Source of the DNA: Mucilaginibacter gossypiicola
GTDB taxonomy: Bacteria > Bacteroidota > Bacteroidia > Sphingobacteriales > Sphingobacteriaceae
Assembly: GCF_900110105.1 (NCBI RefSeq)
Contig: NZ_FOCL01000001.1
Span: 992,001 to 1,056,000, forward strand
Direction: 5' to 3'
DNA: 64,000 nucleotides
Of this stretch, positions 7,712 through 15,731 are shown piece by piece (the stretch's first letter is position 1; every line of letters begins with the position of its first letter). The position numbers and the translations under genes are program-made. Below the pieces are notes generated by a model. The model had not been told where the DNA came from. It searched no databases and was given only the letters and a program-made list of their open reading frames with translations.

Positions 7712-10405
7712 TCAGGATGCCTGCGATAAGTAATCCGTTTTTGAGATCTTCAGCTTTTTCATTTTAGCATGCAGCGTAGTTGAGGGGGTGCCTAACACAT
7801 CTGCAGCTCCGCCCGATCCGGCTATTTTGCCTCCACATATTTTAAGTGTTTGGATGATGTGGGCGCGCTCAATTTCTTCAAGAGTTTGATTAACAGACAG
7901 GTCTTTTCCAAAACGGGTTTTAGGCAGGTATATCTCTCTCAACGTGCTGCCGTTGGTTAACAAAACGCTTCGTTCTAACAGGTGCTCCAGTTCTCTTACA
8001 TTACCGGGCCATAGGTAACTTTTTAATTCCTGCATTACCTTACTTGATATAGCAGTTACTTTTATTCCGGTATTTTTGCTGTGCCGGGCAAGGAAATAAT
8101 TAGCCAGCTGGGCTATATCTTCGATCCGGTTCCTTAAGGGCGGCAGGCTGATAGGGAAAACATTGAGCCTGTAGTAAAGATCAGCCCTGAAACGCCCGGC
8201 ATTTACCTCCTCTTCCAGGTTACGGTTTGTTGCCGCAATTATCCTTACATCAACCTTAATAGTAGTTTTACCGCCAATCCGTTCAAATTCACGTTCCTGG
8301 ATAACCCGCAGTAATTTTACCTGAAGTTCTAAAGGAAGCTCACCTATCTCATCTAAAAACAAGGTACTGTTATGAGCCTGTTCAAATTTGCCTATCCGTC
8401 GTTCTACCGCCCCGGTGAACGCGCCTCTTTCGTGCCCAAAAAGTTCGCTTTCGATAAGGTTTGCCGGAAGCGCGGCGCAATTAACTTTGATCATTAACTT
8501 ATCCTTTCGTGGCGAGCTCTTGTGGATCCCACGTGCCGCCAACTCCTTGCCTGTCCCTGTTTCGCCGGTAAGCAGCACCGTCGAATTTGTTTTGGCAACA
8601 ATTGACATTAAGTGATAAACCTGTTGCATTTCGGGGCCGTTGCCAACAATTTCGGCCGCATTGTAAATGGTATTTATCTGCTCTTTCAGATGATCATTTT
8701 CAACCTCAAGCATGCTTTTGTAGGTAATAAGCTGCTCATTAACCAACACATTTGATATCGCGGTGGAGATCTGCGCGCAAATCCCTTTCAATATCGGCAG
8801 GTTGACAATGTCTGTTTCCATAAAAAGTACCCCAATATCTTTATTTCCTGTTCGTAGGGCCACACCGAGCATCTTTCTTAACCCCATATCACTCCAGGTG
8901 CGCACGTATTGAGGAACAACAGCACGGCGCATTTCTTCATTAGTGATAAAAAGGACGGGCTCAGTGTTGCTCAATACCTTATCTTGTATGCCATCTTTTA
9001 TAGGAAATTTCGCGGCGATCATTTGCCTGAATTCGGGATCATCTTTAAAAGTGTTAGTGCTGTCATAGATGTACGTGCTGGTTGTTGCCCCATCGCAATT
9101 GATTAGCCTGACAGTATATCCTTTTACCGAACTCAGCTTTTTTACTGCCCTTTCTACCGCCGCCGACAAATCGTGTTTGCTGCGTACAGCAGCAATGTCA
9201 TGGCTAAAATCCAGCAGGAAAGATTTTTCTTTTTCCTTATTGGCGATCTCCTCATTTGCCGCGATATTACTTGCCGCCGTAAATAATTGACTGGAAATGC
9301 GTTCAACAATATTTAAAGCTGCAGCATCAAATGCCCCCTTTTTATCAGCAAATAATATCAGCCCCAGTTTGTGTTCGGCTTTACCAGGGAGGATGTTGAC
9401 CACCATTTCACGGGCCCCGGCGGCATAGTTAAGTTTAAACCAAAGGGGTGCCTTATCCAGGTCAAATAAAGTCATATCGAGCACAACGGGACCTTCACTA
9501 TCTGACGCGGCATCATAAATACCATCATTAACCAGGTTTGGCAACTCAACGGCTTCACCGTACTTAGGGAATTTTTGTGTGGGTGAATCCGGGTCCGTTA
9601 CATATACGCTGTAATATTCTTCCGCTTTGTCTACAATAGTCATTACATTATGCGTAAACTTTACAAGCTTTTTAAGGCCGGCATTAACAACGGTAAGCAG
9701 GTCTTTTTTGTGGCGTACTGTTACCAGATTATTGCTTATATCCAGTAAAACTTCATTAACCCACTCTTTAAATTCAATTTCTTCATTTATTTTAATGTTG
9801 GATACCGCGCTGGAAAGCTGCGGGCTGATCATCGATATAACAGCCTTAAAATCGTCAGAAAAAGAACCCGGACGGTCTGAGTAAACCAATACATGCCCGA
9901 TAGTTTCCATTTTGCTTTTCAGCGGCACTATCATAGCTTCTTTTATCCCGCATTCGTAATTCACCTTTAAAAAACCTGGAATACCTGGCTTGTTTATGAT
10001 ATCATCCAATAAAAACGATACCGGTATATCAGAACCATGGGCCTTACTGATAAATGGATCATCAAGAACAAAGCGAGAAGCAAGTAACGATGGTAATTCG
10101 TCGCGGTGTTTGATCTTTAGCGCCTCTCTGTCAATTAAAAAAGGATAATAGGTTTGCTTTTCCTTATCTACCAGTGATACCACCGCATGTGTAAAATAAA
10201 ACAAGCTTTTAAGCCCCGATGAAAAAACCTTGATCAAATCTACCTTAGTCCTTACTTTGGTAATGTCATTACTTAATTCAAGCAGTACCTCTTTCTCTTT
10301 TTCATAGCAGTTAACGTGTTTTTTAAGTGTTCTAAGGAAACTCTTTTTATCTGTCTGTTGATTTTCGAAATCATCTATTACCTTTAAAAATCCGGGCTTT
10401 TCCAT
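7712..10405 (-). CDS. sigma-54 activator with three GAF domains
   Basis: This is an enhancer-binding protein of about 897 residues from the ATG at 10405. A more distant start at 10576 would add 57 residues rich in Cys, Pro and aromatics that do not look like a domain. Three GAF-like modules lie at about residues 35-200, 215-370 and 380-545, then an AAA+ domain with GETGTGKE, canonical GAFTGA and LFLDEIGE, and a C-terminal Fis-type helix-turn-helix. From GKFEQAH to NVFPI, 81 residues of the AAA+ domain are identical to the one-GAF activator at 868. There is no receiver domain. It is a single gene with no neighbour in the same unit. Its size and triple sensor make it the largest of the five activators here. 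Confidence 0.88.
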   Translation of the reverse strand: MEKPGFLKVIDDFENQQTDKKSFLRTLKKHVNCYEKEKEVLLELSNDITKVRTKVDLIKVFSSGLKSLFYFTHAVVSLVDKEKQTYYPFLIDREALKIKHRDELPSLLASRFVLDDPFISKAHGSDIPVSFLLDDIINKPGIPGFLKVNYECGIKEAMIVPLKSKMETIGHVLVYSDRPGSFSDDFKAVISMISPQLSSAVSNIKINEEIEFKEWVNEVLLDISNNLVTVRHKKDLLTVVNAGLKKLVKFTHNVMTIVDKAEEYYSVYVTDPDSPTQKFPKYGEAVELPNLVNDGIYDAASDSEGPVVLDMTLFDLDKAPLWFKLNYAAGAREMVVNILPGKAEHKLGLILFADKKGAFDAAALNIVERISSQLFTAASNIAANEEIANKEKEKSFLLDFSHDIAAVRSKHDLSAAVERAVKKLSSVKGYTVRLINCDGATTSTYIYDSTNTFKDDPEFRQMIAAKFPIKDGIQDKVLSNTEPVLFITNEEMRRAVVPQYVRTWSDMGLRKMLGVALRTGNKDIGVLFMETDIVNLPILKGICAQISTAISNVLVNEQLITYKSMLEVENDHLKEQINTIYNAAEIVGNGPEMQQVYHLMSIVAKTNSTVLLTGETGTGKELAARGIHKSSPRKDKLMIKVNCAALPANLIESELFGHERGAFTGAVERRIGKFEQAHNSTLFLDEIGELPLELQVKLLRVIQEREFERIGGKTTIKVDVRIIAATNRNLEEEVNAGRFRADLYYRLNVFPISLPPLRNRIEDIAQLANYFLARHSKNTGIKVTAISSKVMQELKSYLWPGNVRELEHLLERSVLLTNGSTLREIYLPKTRFGKDLSVNQTLEEIERAHIIQTLKICGGKIAGSGGAADVLGTPSTTLHAKMKKLKISKTDYLSQAS

Positions 10406-10728
10406 CTTGCAAAAAATTGGGTAAGGGGTACACCATGGCAGGTATTGCCGCTGTGATAAAGACGGCCGGCAAAAACTGCGATCATAAAATAATGCCGTGG
10501 CGGGTTCAAACATTAATGGTTTGTCTAGGCGATCTGTCTTAAACCGTATTTTAACAAACGATTTCATATCTGGCACAATTCACATCCATTCAATCCAGGA
10601 TCACCACGCCTCAAATCCCACCCTCGGATAATCCCACCACCGGCATTTATAGGTCATTGACAATCGACTTTCCAGAATTGGACATGCCGGGTAAAAATTA
10701 TCTAAACCGGGTTTAAACGCTGAGTAAT

Positions 10729-10764
10729 AAAACAGAATGCCCCCGAAGTTATTCCGGAGGCATT
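10729..10764 (-). terminator. intrinsic terminator of the secreted esterase gene
   Basis: AATGCCCCCGAA (10736-10747) pairs with TTCCGGAGGCATT-side bases (to 10764), allowing two G-U pairs, around a 5-base loop. On the minus strand it is followed by a T-rich stretch. It lies about 25 bases past the stop codon. Confidence 0.65.
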
Positions 10765-10788
10765 AACTTTAAAATGATGATAAAATAA

Positions 10789-11823
10789 CTATTTAAGCGC
10801 CTTTTTGATCTCGGAAGCAACCTGCAGCATGGCGGCCCTTGTGCCGGGTACATCGGCAATTGGATTAAGCAAGCCAAAGTCATGGATCATGCCGTTGTAA
10901 CGTACTGATGTAACTTTCACCCCAGCTTCGTCAAGTTTACGGGCATATGCCTCACCTTCATCACGTAACACATCGTTTTCGGCTACCAAAATAAATGCCG
11001 GTGGTAAGCCTTTTAACTGCTCGTTGGTTGCTTGTAATGGCGACGCATAGATTTGTTTACGCTCATTAGGATCGGTAGTGTAATTATCCCAGAACCATTG
11101 CATCATTTTTTTGGTAAGAAAGCGCTGCGTACCGAACTGGTTGTATGATGCGGTTTCAAAACTGGCATCGGTAACAGGCCACATCATAACCTGCAGCTTA
11201 ATTTGCGGGCCTTTTTTATCCTTAGCCATCAAGGCTACAGCCGCGGTCATGTTACCACCAACGCTGTTGCCAACTACAGCCAGGCGTCTGCCATCAACAC
11301 CTATTTCTAATCCGTTGGCGGCAACCCATTGCAGGGCCGTGTATTCCTGGTTAATAGCCGTAGGGTAATGCGCTTCGGGCGAGGGCGTATAATTTACAAA
11401 AACGGCCGCCGCGCCAGAATTAACTACAAGGTCGCGCACCAGACGCTTATGGGTAGGAAAATCGCCTAATACCCAGCCCCCACCGTGGATAAAAATAAAT
11501 ACCGGCAATATCCCTTTGGCGTTAGCAGGTTTAACCACATCTAAAACCAGGCGGCCTCCCCCGGCAGTAATGGTTTTCTGGCTTACCTTAATATCTGAGT
11601 AATCAAACTTTACCGATTCCTGGGCACCTGTAAGTACAGCCCTTGCCTCAGCCGGGGTAAGCTCTTCAATTGGTTTGCCTTTACCAGAATTGAGCACATT
11701 TAAAAAAGCTTTGATATTGCTTTCGATGTGTGGATCCTGCGCCGGATCAATAGTTTGCGCGGCAACATTACCGCAAACAATCGCCACAAAAAAGGACGCT
11801 AAAATTGTAATTTTTGTTTTCAT
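10789..11823 (-). CDS. secreted alpha/beta hydrolase, HSL-type esterase
   Basis: This 344-residue protein starts with a cleavable signal peptide (MKTKITILASF, ending at VAAQT near residue 24). The hormone-sensitive-lipase signature is complete: the oxyanion motif HGGGW near 113-117, the nucleophile Ser in GNSVGG near 190, Asp in AENDVLRDE near 287, and His in MIHDFG near 317. It should hydrolyse carboxyl esters of small acyl groups in the periplasm or outside the cell. The gene is monocistronic, with its own terminator. The physiological substrate is not visible; deacetylation of a glycan or lipid is possible. Confidence 0.88.
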   Translation of the reverse strand: MKTKITILASFFVAIVCGNVAAQTIDPAQDPHIESNIKAFLNVLNSGKGKPIEELTPAEARAVLTGAQESVKFDYSDIKVSQKTITAGGGRLVLDVVKPANAKGILPVFIFIHGGGWVLGDFPTHKRLVRDLVVNSGAAAVFVNYTPSPEAHYPTAINQEYTALQWVAANGLEIGVDGRRLAVVGNSVGGNMTAAVALMAKDKKGPQIKLQVMMWPVTDASFETASYNQFGTQRFLTKKMMQWFWDNYTTDPNERKQIYASPLQATNEQLKGLPPAFILVAENDVLRDEGEAYARKLDEAGVKVTSVRYNGMIHDFGLLNPIADVPGTRAAMLQVASEIKKALK

Positions 11824-11961
11824 TTTTTGAGTTGGTATATGAGTTTAACTCTGCTAAATTACCCTGTCCAATTAAGCCACTCAATGCACATACGGCTAAA
11901 AGCAATGGACTTTTTTCCCGCGTCGACAAAAGCAACCATCTCAAAAAGCTTATCATTAAAT

Positions 11962-11993
11962 AAAAAAGCCCCACCGCTTTTGCGCGATGGAGC
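11962..11993 (-). terminator. intrinsic terminator of the second alpha/beta hydrolase gene
   Basis: GCCCCACCGC (11968-11977) pairs with GCGATGGAGC-side bases (to 11993) with two G-U pairs. On the minus strand a run of six T follows the hairpin. Confidence 0.8.
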
Positions 11994-12027
11994 TATAAAA
12001 TTGTTTATCAAGGCAAATAGGGTCAGC

Positions 12028-12819
12028 TTATTTTTTCTCCGATGCGGCAATGATCACTTTAGCTACAGCATCCGGATGAGATATGAAAACCACGTGGCTC
12101 CCTTTGATCTCTGTAGTGCGTGTATTTGAACGCTTGTACATATTACGTTCGATTTCTGGATTGATGCTTTTATCTTCGGTTGCTACAATGCCATAAGCCG
12201 GTTTGGTTCTCCAGGCAGCATCTGCAACAGGGGTTTCAAAGCTTCCGCCAAAAATGGGCTCCTGCGAGGCGAACATAAAGTCGGTTTCGGCCAGGCTTAA
12301 GTCGCCGGCGAAACCTGCATGAAATTTGGCTTTGTCATAGTAAACAAACCCCTTTTCGTCTGGCGGCAAGATACCGTACTCGGGCAATGTAGGCGCAGTT
12401 GCGGCCCACTTCAAAGTATTTTCACCTTTGTCAGGTTGGTAGGCTGCAACATAAACCAAACCGGCAACTTTAGGGTGCATACCAGCTTCGGTAATCACTA
12501 CACCACCCCATGAATGACCTACTAAAATGACAGGGCCATCCTGTTTATCCAGAATGCGGGTAGTTGCATCCACATCATCTTTAAGTGAAGTAAGCGGAAT
12601 TTGTACAGCCGTTACATGGTAGCCCTTTTTGGTAAGGATCTCAAAGACACCTTTCCAACCCGAGCCGTCGGCAAAGGCCCCATGCACAAGTACAACGTTT
12701 TTGATCTTTTCCTGCGCGTTTGATAAAACTGGCGGTAGCAACAGGTAGCTCAGTACGAATGCCGCGATAAGTTTCCGGCCCATACTTAATTTCGATTGGT
12801 TTGATTGTTTCATTTTCAT
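12028..12819 (-). CDS. secreted alpha/beta hydrolase (EstC/hydroxynitrile-lyase-like)
   Basis: This protein of about 263 residues has a signal peptide (hydrophobic stretch LIAAFVLSYLLLPPVL, cleavage near SNAQ) and a compact alpha/beta-hydrolase fold. The VLVHGAFADGSGW oxyanion region and the nucleophile in GHSWGG are clear. A His near the C terminus (KGSHVVFISHP) and an Asp (ATEDKS) complete the triad. This pattern is common in small esterase-like hydrolases annotated with the EstC/salicylate-esterase group. The start at 12891 is unlikely because a TAnnTTTG promoter box lies at 12833-12840, inside that extension. ATG 12819 or 12813 is preferred. It is a single-gene unit. Confidence 0.83.
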   Translation of the reverse strand: MKMKQSNQSKLSMGRKLIAAFVLSYLLLPPVLSNAQEKIKNVVLVHGAFADGSGWKGVFEILTKKGYHVTAVQIPLTSLKDDVDATTRILDKQDGPVILVGHSWGGVVITEAGMHPKVAGLVYVAAYQPDKGENTLKWAATAPTLPEYGILPPDEKGFVYYDKAKFHAGFAGDLSLAETDFMFASQEPIFGGSFETPVADAAWRTKPAYGIVATEDKSINPEIERNMYKRSNTRTTEIKGSHVVFISHPDAVAKVIIAASEKK

Positions 12820-12832
12820 AGTTATTTTTTGA

Positions 12833-12840
12833 CAAAGGTA
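12833..12840 (-). promoter_or_regulatory. Bacteroidota -7 promoter box
   Basis: The minus strand reads TACCTTTG, an exact fit to TAnnTTTG, with TTG about 20 bases upstream. It lies 14 bases before the ATG at 12819 and argues against the longer start. Confidence 0.6.
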
Positions 12841-12958
12841 TTTTGTGCACAAAGGCTCATCAATGGACAAAGAGATGCTACTAATGGACATTTTTCCCGC
12901 TTCAATTTGTTGACAGCTGGAAAATGATCTGTTTTGGCGGCCTCAGAATCCACTGGGC

Positions 12959-12987
12959 AAAAAAATAGCGGGATGTTCTCCCGCTAT
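12959..12987 (-). terminator. intrinsic terminator of the dps gene
   Basis: TAGCGGGA (12966-12973) pairs with TCCCGCTA (12979-12986) around a 5-base loop. The minus strand then reads a run of seven T. It lies 30 bases past the Dps stop. Confidence 0.85.
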
Positions 12988-13015
12988 AAAATAATAAACC
13001 GTGTTTTAATTTACT

Positions 13016-13492
13016 TTACTTTGTTAAATGAGCCCTAAGCATCCAGGCCATTTCTTCGTGAGTTTCCAAAAGCTGGGTAAGGTAATCGCTGGAGCCCATG
13101 TCCTGATACTTTTCGGCAAAGGGTGTGATATTACCTCGCAAAAACATGATGATACTTTCGTGGTCGGCCAATAGTTCTTTGATATAGCCCTGGCTATTAT
13201 TGCCGTTTTCAAGCTTTTCGGTTAAATGGGTAAGCTGCAAAAACTGGGTTAATGTAGCCGGGGCATAGTGACCAATTTTGCGCATCCGCTCGGCAACACC
13301 ATCAACTACTTCTTCAAGCTGTTGATATTGCGATTCAAAAAATACGTGAACGGTGTGAAAGTCGGCGCCCTCAATGTTCCAGTGAGCGTTCCTGGTTTTA
13401 GTGTACAGGATAAATTCGTCGGCCAATAATTTTGCCAACTCGTCGGATACCGCCTTTCTGCCGGCTTCGTTAATTCCAATGTTAGTTTTCAT
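13016..13492 (-). CDS. dps: Dps-family DNA-binding ferritin-like protein
   Basis: This 158-residue protein matches the Dps mini-ferritin family in length and motifs. The ferroxidase signature is seen in NAHWNIEG (His), followed by FESQYQQLEEVVDGVAERM, with acidic ligands on the paired helix. Dps dodecamers oxidise and store iron using hydrogen peroxide, and many protect DNA in starvation. It lies 61 bases downstream of a large ferritin-like/CDGSH protein on the same strand and is followed by a terminator. The pair therefore looks like one iron and oxidative-stress operon driven from the promoter at 15617. Confidence 0.93.
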   Translation of the reverse strand: MKTNIGINEAGRKAVSDELAKLLADEFILYTKTRNAHWNIEGADFHTVHVFFESQYQQLEEVVDGVAERMRKIGHYAPATLTQFLQLTHLTEKLENGNNSQGYIKELLADHESIIMFLRGNITPFAEKYQDMGSSDYLTQLLETHEEMAWMLRAHLTK

Positions 13493-13553
13493 GTTTGATG
13501 TATTGTTGTTTTGTTGATTAGTTCGTAGTTATTCTGATCTCAGTTGTTTTTTA

Positions 13554-15596
13554 TTAGTTTTTATCATCCGTAAAATTGTTATACCAATGCGTGCCATCGC
13601 AAAACGGTTTGTTTTTCGAGCCGCCGCAACGGCACAATGTGTAATGCTCCTTTGATGCACCTGCCAGAAATTCGGCATCCAGTTTTATGCTTCCTTTAAC
13701 ACGGTAAGGGCCATTCTTCGAAACTGTAATCGTTGGCTCGTTAATTACAGGCTGGTTTAAACCTGGGTTGGCAAAGCTGAAGCTTAATGCTCCTGAAGGG
13801 CATCTTTTTGTTTGCTGACTGATCCTTTCACCGCCGGCGGCCGTTTGATCAACAAAGGGTTCTTTTCCAAGCCTGAAAACTTCGGGCAGTTCATCGGTAC
13901 AAAAGCCCGAATGCTGGCAAATACCGCGGTTATCACATACCGTAAAATCGGTAGCGGGATATTTATCCAACCTATCGGGCGTTCTGCCGGGTAGCTTGCT
14001 GCTATCAAAACCTATGCGGGCGTGGGTGCCGTCACAAAAAGGTTTATTTGCCGAACCACCGCAACGGCATAAAGCCATCTGGGGTTCGGCCGGTAACCGT
14101 TCCCCTTTCGAGTTGAGTAAGTTACTTACACCTTTAACCAGGTATGGCCCATTGGCAGAGGGATTAATTTCGGGCTCAAGCTTTGCGGAATCAGCAAATT
14201 CAACCTTAGGAATTATTTTTTGTGCCTGCACCGTTTTTTTTATAAAAAGCTCGGAAAGTGCCTGCAACGCCGCCGAAGCCTCTTTAACTTCGGGCGGTGA
14301 AGTTTTCTGTTCGGCCAATGCTGTGGTCTCTTTTGCGAGGTTAAAAAGCCGCTCGCAGAAAAACACCCATGCCGATTCTTTATGCGGCAGCAAGGTTATA
14401 TCCCGGTTATACCCAAACCCCGGACCAGCCATTAACGCCGCATTTGCAGCGTCGCCGAGAGGCATTTTGGCAAGCGCCTCGCCCATTGGGCGTATCACAG
14501 TGGTCATAATCCGCAGGGTGGCCCTTGATAGCATTTCCAGCTCTTCCTCGGTTTCATCGGTATGGGCAAAAAAGCGGAGCAGCATTTGTAGCATGGTATC
14601 GTAACTCATGTTAAAAATATCTGCAGCGCAATGTGTATCGCTGTCAAGTATTAACGTGCCGTCGGTTGTATCGTCATAAAACCGGGTCATGGGGTTCGAA
14701 GCCATTTTCCTTACCGGCTCAAACACGGTATTGGTATTCTCAGCTTTTTCCAGTTCGCTGATGAACTGCTTCCTGATAGTATCAAATACCTCAAAATGGC
14801 AATCGGGGTGTTGTTGCGTGGGGGCTTCTCCCTGCTCAACTATCATTTCAATAGCCTGTAATGCAGATTCCCGGTTTACCACCGGAATTAATTTGCCGCT
14901 CAAATCAACATAGCGGGCATTTGCCTGCGCTTCTTTTGGCCCGATAAATAGCACATCTTCCGGAATACATTTAAAACCCGATGCCACCTTGTGATAAAAC
15001 TCGCCTACGGTTGTAAAGTCAATTTCATAAGGCTCCTGAAATTTAAAAGCCTCGGGGCCAAAACGTGCTACCAATTCTGGTTCGGCCTTAAACTGCCTGG
15101 GTTTCAATTCAGCATATTCTAATTCCTGTTCCCTAACAACTTTATTGCGCAGTTCATCATATTGAGCATGTAAAACCGGTTCAAGCACGCCCTCTTCGGG
15201 TAATTCAAATATTACCAGTCGTTCAATTGTTGCAAGCGAGAAAGGTTCAAGCGTTAACTTAATGCCAAAAGGAAAAGCGGATACAGGTAATGGGAAATTT
15301 GCCCGCTTAAAATTAGGCGCACCGCCTATAGCTGTAAGCATATTGTTAACCTGGGCAAGGTGCAGCATCTCTTCAACTGCTACCATAGCAAGCTTTCGCT
15401 TCCAGGTTTTAACCATGGTGAGTTGCTCTTCCGTCATCCCCCCTTCATCAAGGTTCGATTTTAGGGAATATGCTGCATAGAGATAAACACAGGCCAAACC
15501 ATGCTCCAATTCGGCCGCCCTCGAGAGTAAATAAATAAGCTCCTCCCTGCTTTCTACGTCTTTAACTACTGATTCACGTTGAGTTGGGTTATTCAT
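13554..15596 (-). CDS. ferritin-like domain fused to CDGSH iron-sulfur domains
   Basis: This 680-residue soluble protein is a multi-domain iron protein. The N-terminal 200 residues form a ferritin-like helical domain of the VioB/iminophenylpyruvate-dimer-synthase type, with Glu and His ligands in AELEHGLA and AVEEMLHLAQ. A long helical middle (about 250-470) is not recognised. The C-terminal 180 residues contain two CDGSH motifs, CRCGGSANKPFCDGTH and CRCGGSKNKPFCDGTH, each fitting C-x-C-x2-S-x3-P-x-C-D-G-x-H, which bind a 2Fe-2S cluster. Between them is a third Cys-rich stretch (CDNRGICQHSGFC, then KRCPSGAL) resembling the divergent Fer4_19-like domain found with CDGSH proteins. It precedes dps in a likely operon. 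A redox or iron-handling role is inferred; the reaction is unknown. Confidence 0.82.
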   Translation of the reverse strand: MNNPTQRESVVKDVESREELIYLLSRAAELEHGLACVYLYAAYSLKSNLDEGGMTEEQLTMVKTWKRKLAMVAVEEMLHLAQVNNMLTAIGGAPNFKRANFPLPVSAFPFGIKLTLEPFSLATIERLVIFELPEEGVLEPVLHAQYDELRNKVVREQELEYAELKPRQFKAEPELVARFGPEAFKFQEPYEIDFTTVGEFYHKVASGFKCIPEDVLFIGPKEAQANARYVDLSGKLIPVVNRESALQAIEMIVEQGEAPTQQHPDCHFEVFDTIRKQFISELEKAENTNTVFEPVRKMASNPMTRFYDDTTDGTLILDSDTHCAADIFNMSYDTMLQMLLRFFAHTDETEEELEMLSRATLRIMTTVIRPMGEALAKMPLGDAANAALMAGPGFGYNRDITLLPHKESAWVFFCERLFNLAKETTALAEQKTSPPEVKEASAALQALSELFIKKTVQAQKIIPKVEFADSAKLEPEINPSANGPYLVKGVSNLLNSKGERLPAEPQMALCRCGGSANKPFCDGTHARIGFDSSKLPGRTPDRLDKYPATDFTVCDNRGICQHSGFCTDELPEVFRLGKEPFVDQTAAGGERISQQTKRCPSGALSFSFANPGLNQPVINEPTITVSKNGPYRVKGSIKLDAEFLAGASKEHYTLCRCGGSKNKPFCDGTHWYNNFTDDKN

Positions 15597-15616
15597 ATTT
15601 TAGATGTTTTAATTTG

Positions 15617-15624
15617 CAAAATTA
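15617..15624 (-). promoter_or_regulatory. Bacteroidota -7 promoter box for the ferritin/CDGSH-dps operon
   Basis: The minus strand reads TAATTTTG, an exact TAnnTTTG, 21 bases before the ATG at 15596. No clear -33 box was recognised. Confidence 0.55.
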
Positions 15625-15731
15625 TTGAAACCGGACCTGCTTAAAGGAGACCAGACAGGCACCCTGCAGGTAATCCAGGCGTCTGTACTAATCGCCATCA
15701 CAAATGCGTTATCCGTAATGGCGGTTCAAAA

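Noticed and set aside
13996..14604. 202-codon plus-strand open frame inside the ferritin/CDGSH gene
   Set aside because: Antisense shadow: the minus strand encodes clear CDGSH and ferritin-like motifs over the same bases.
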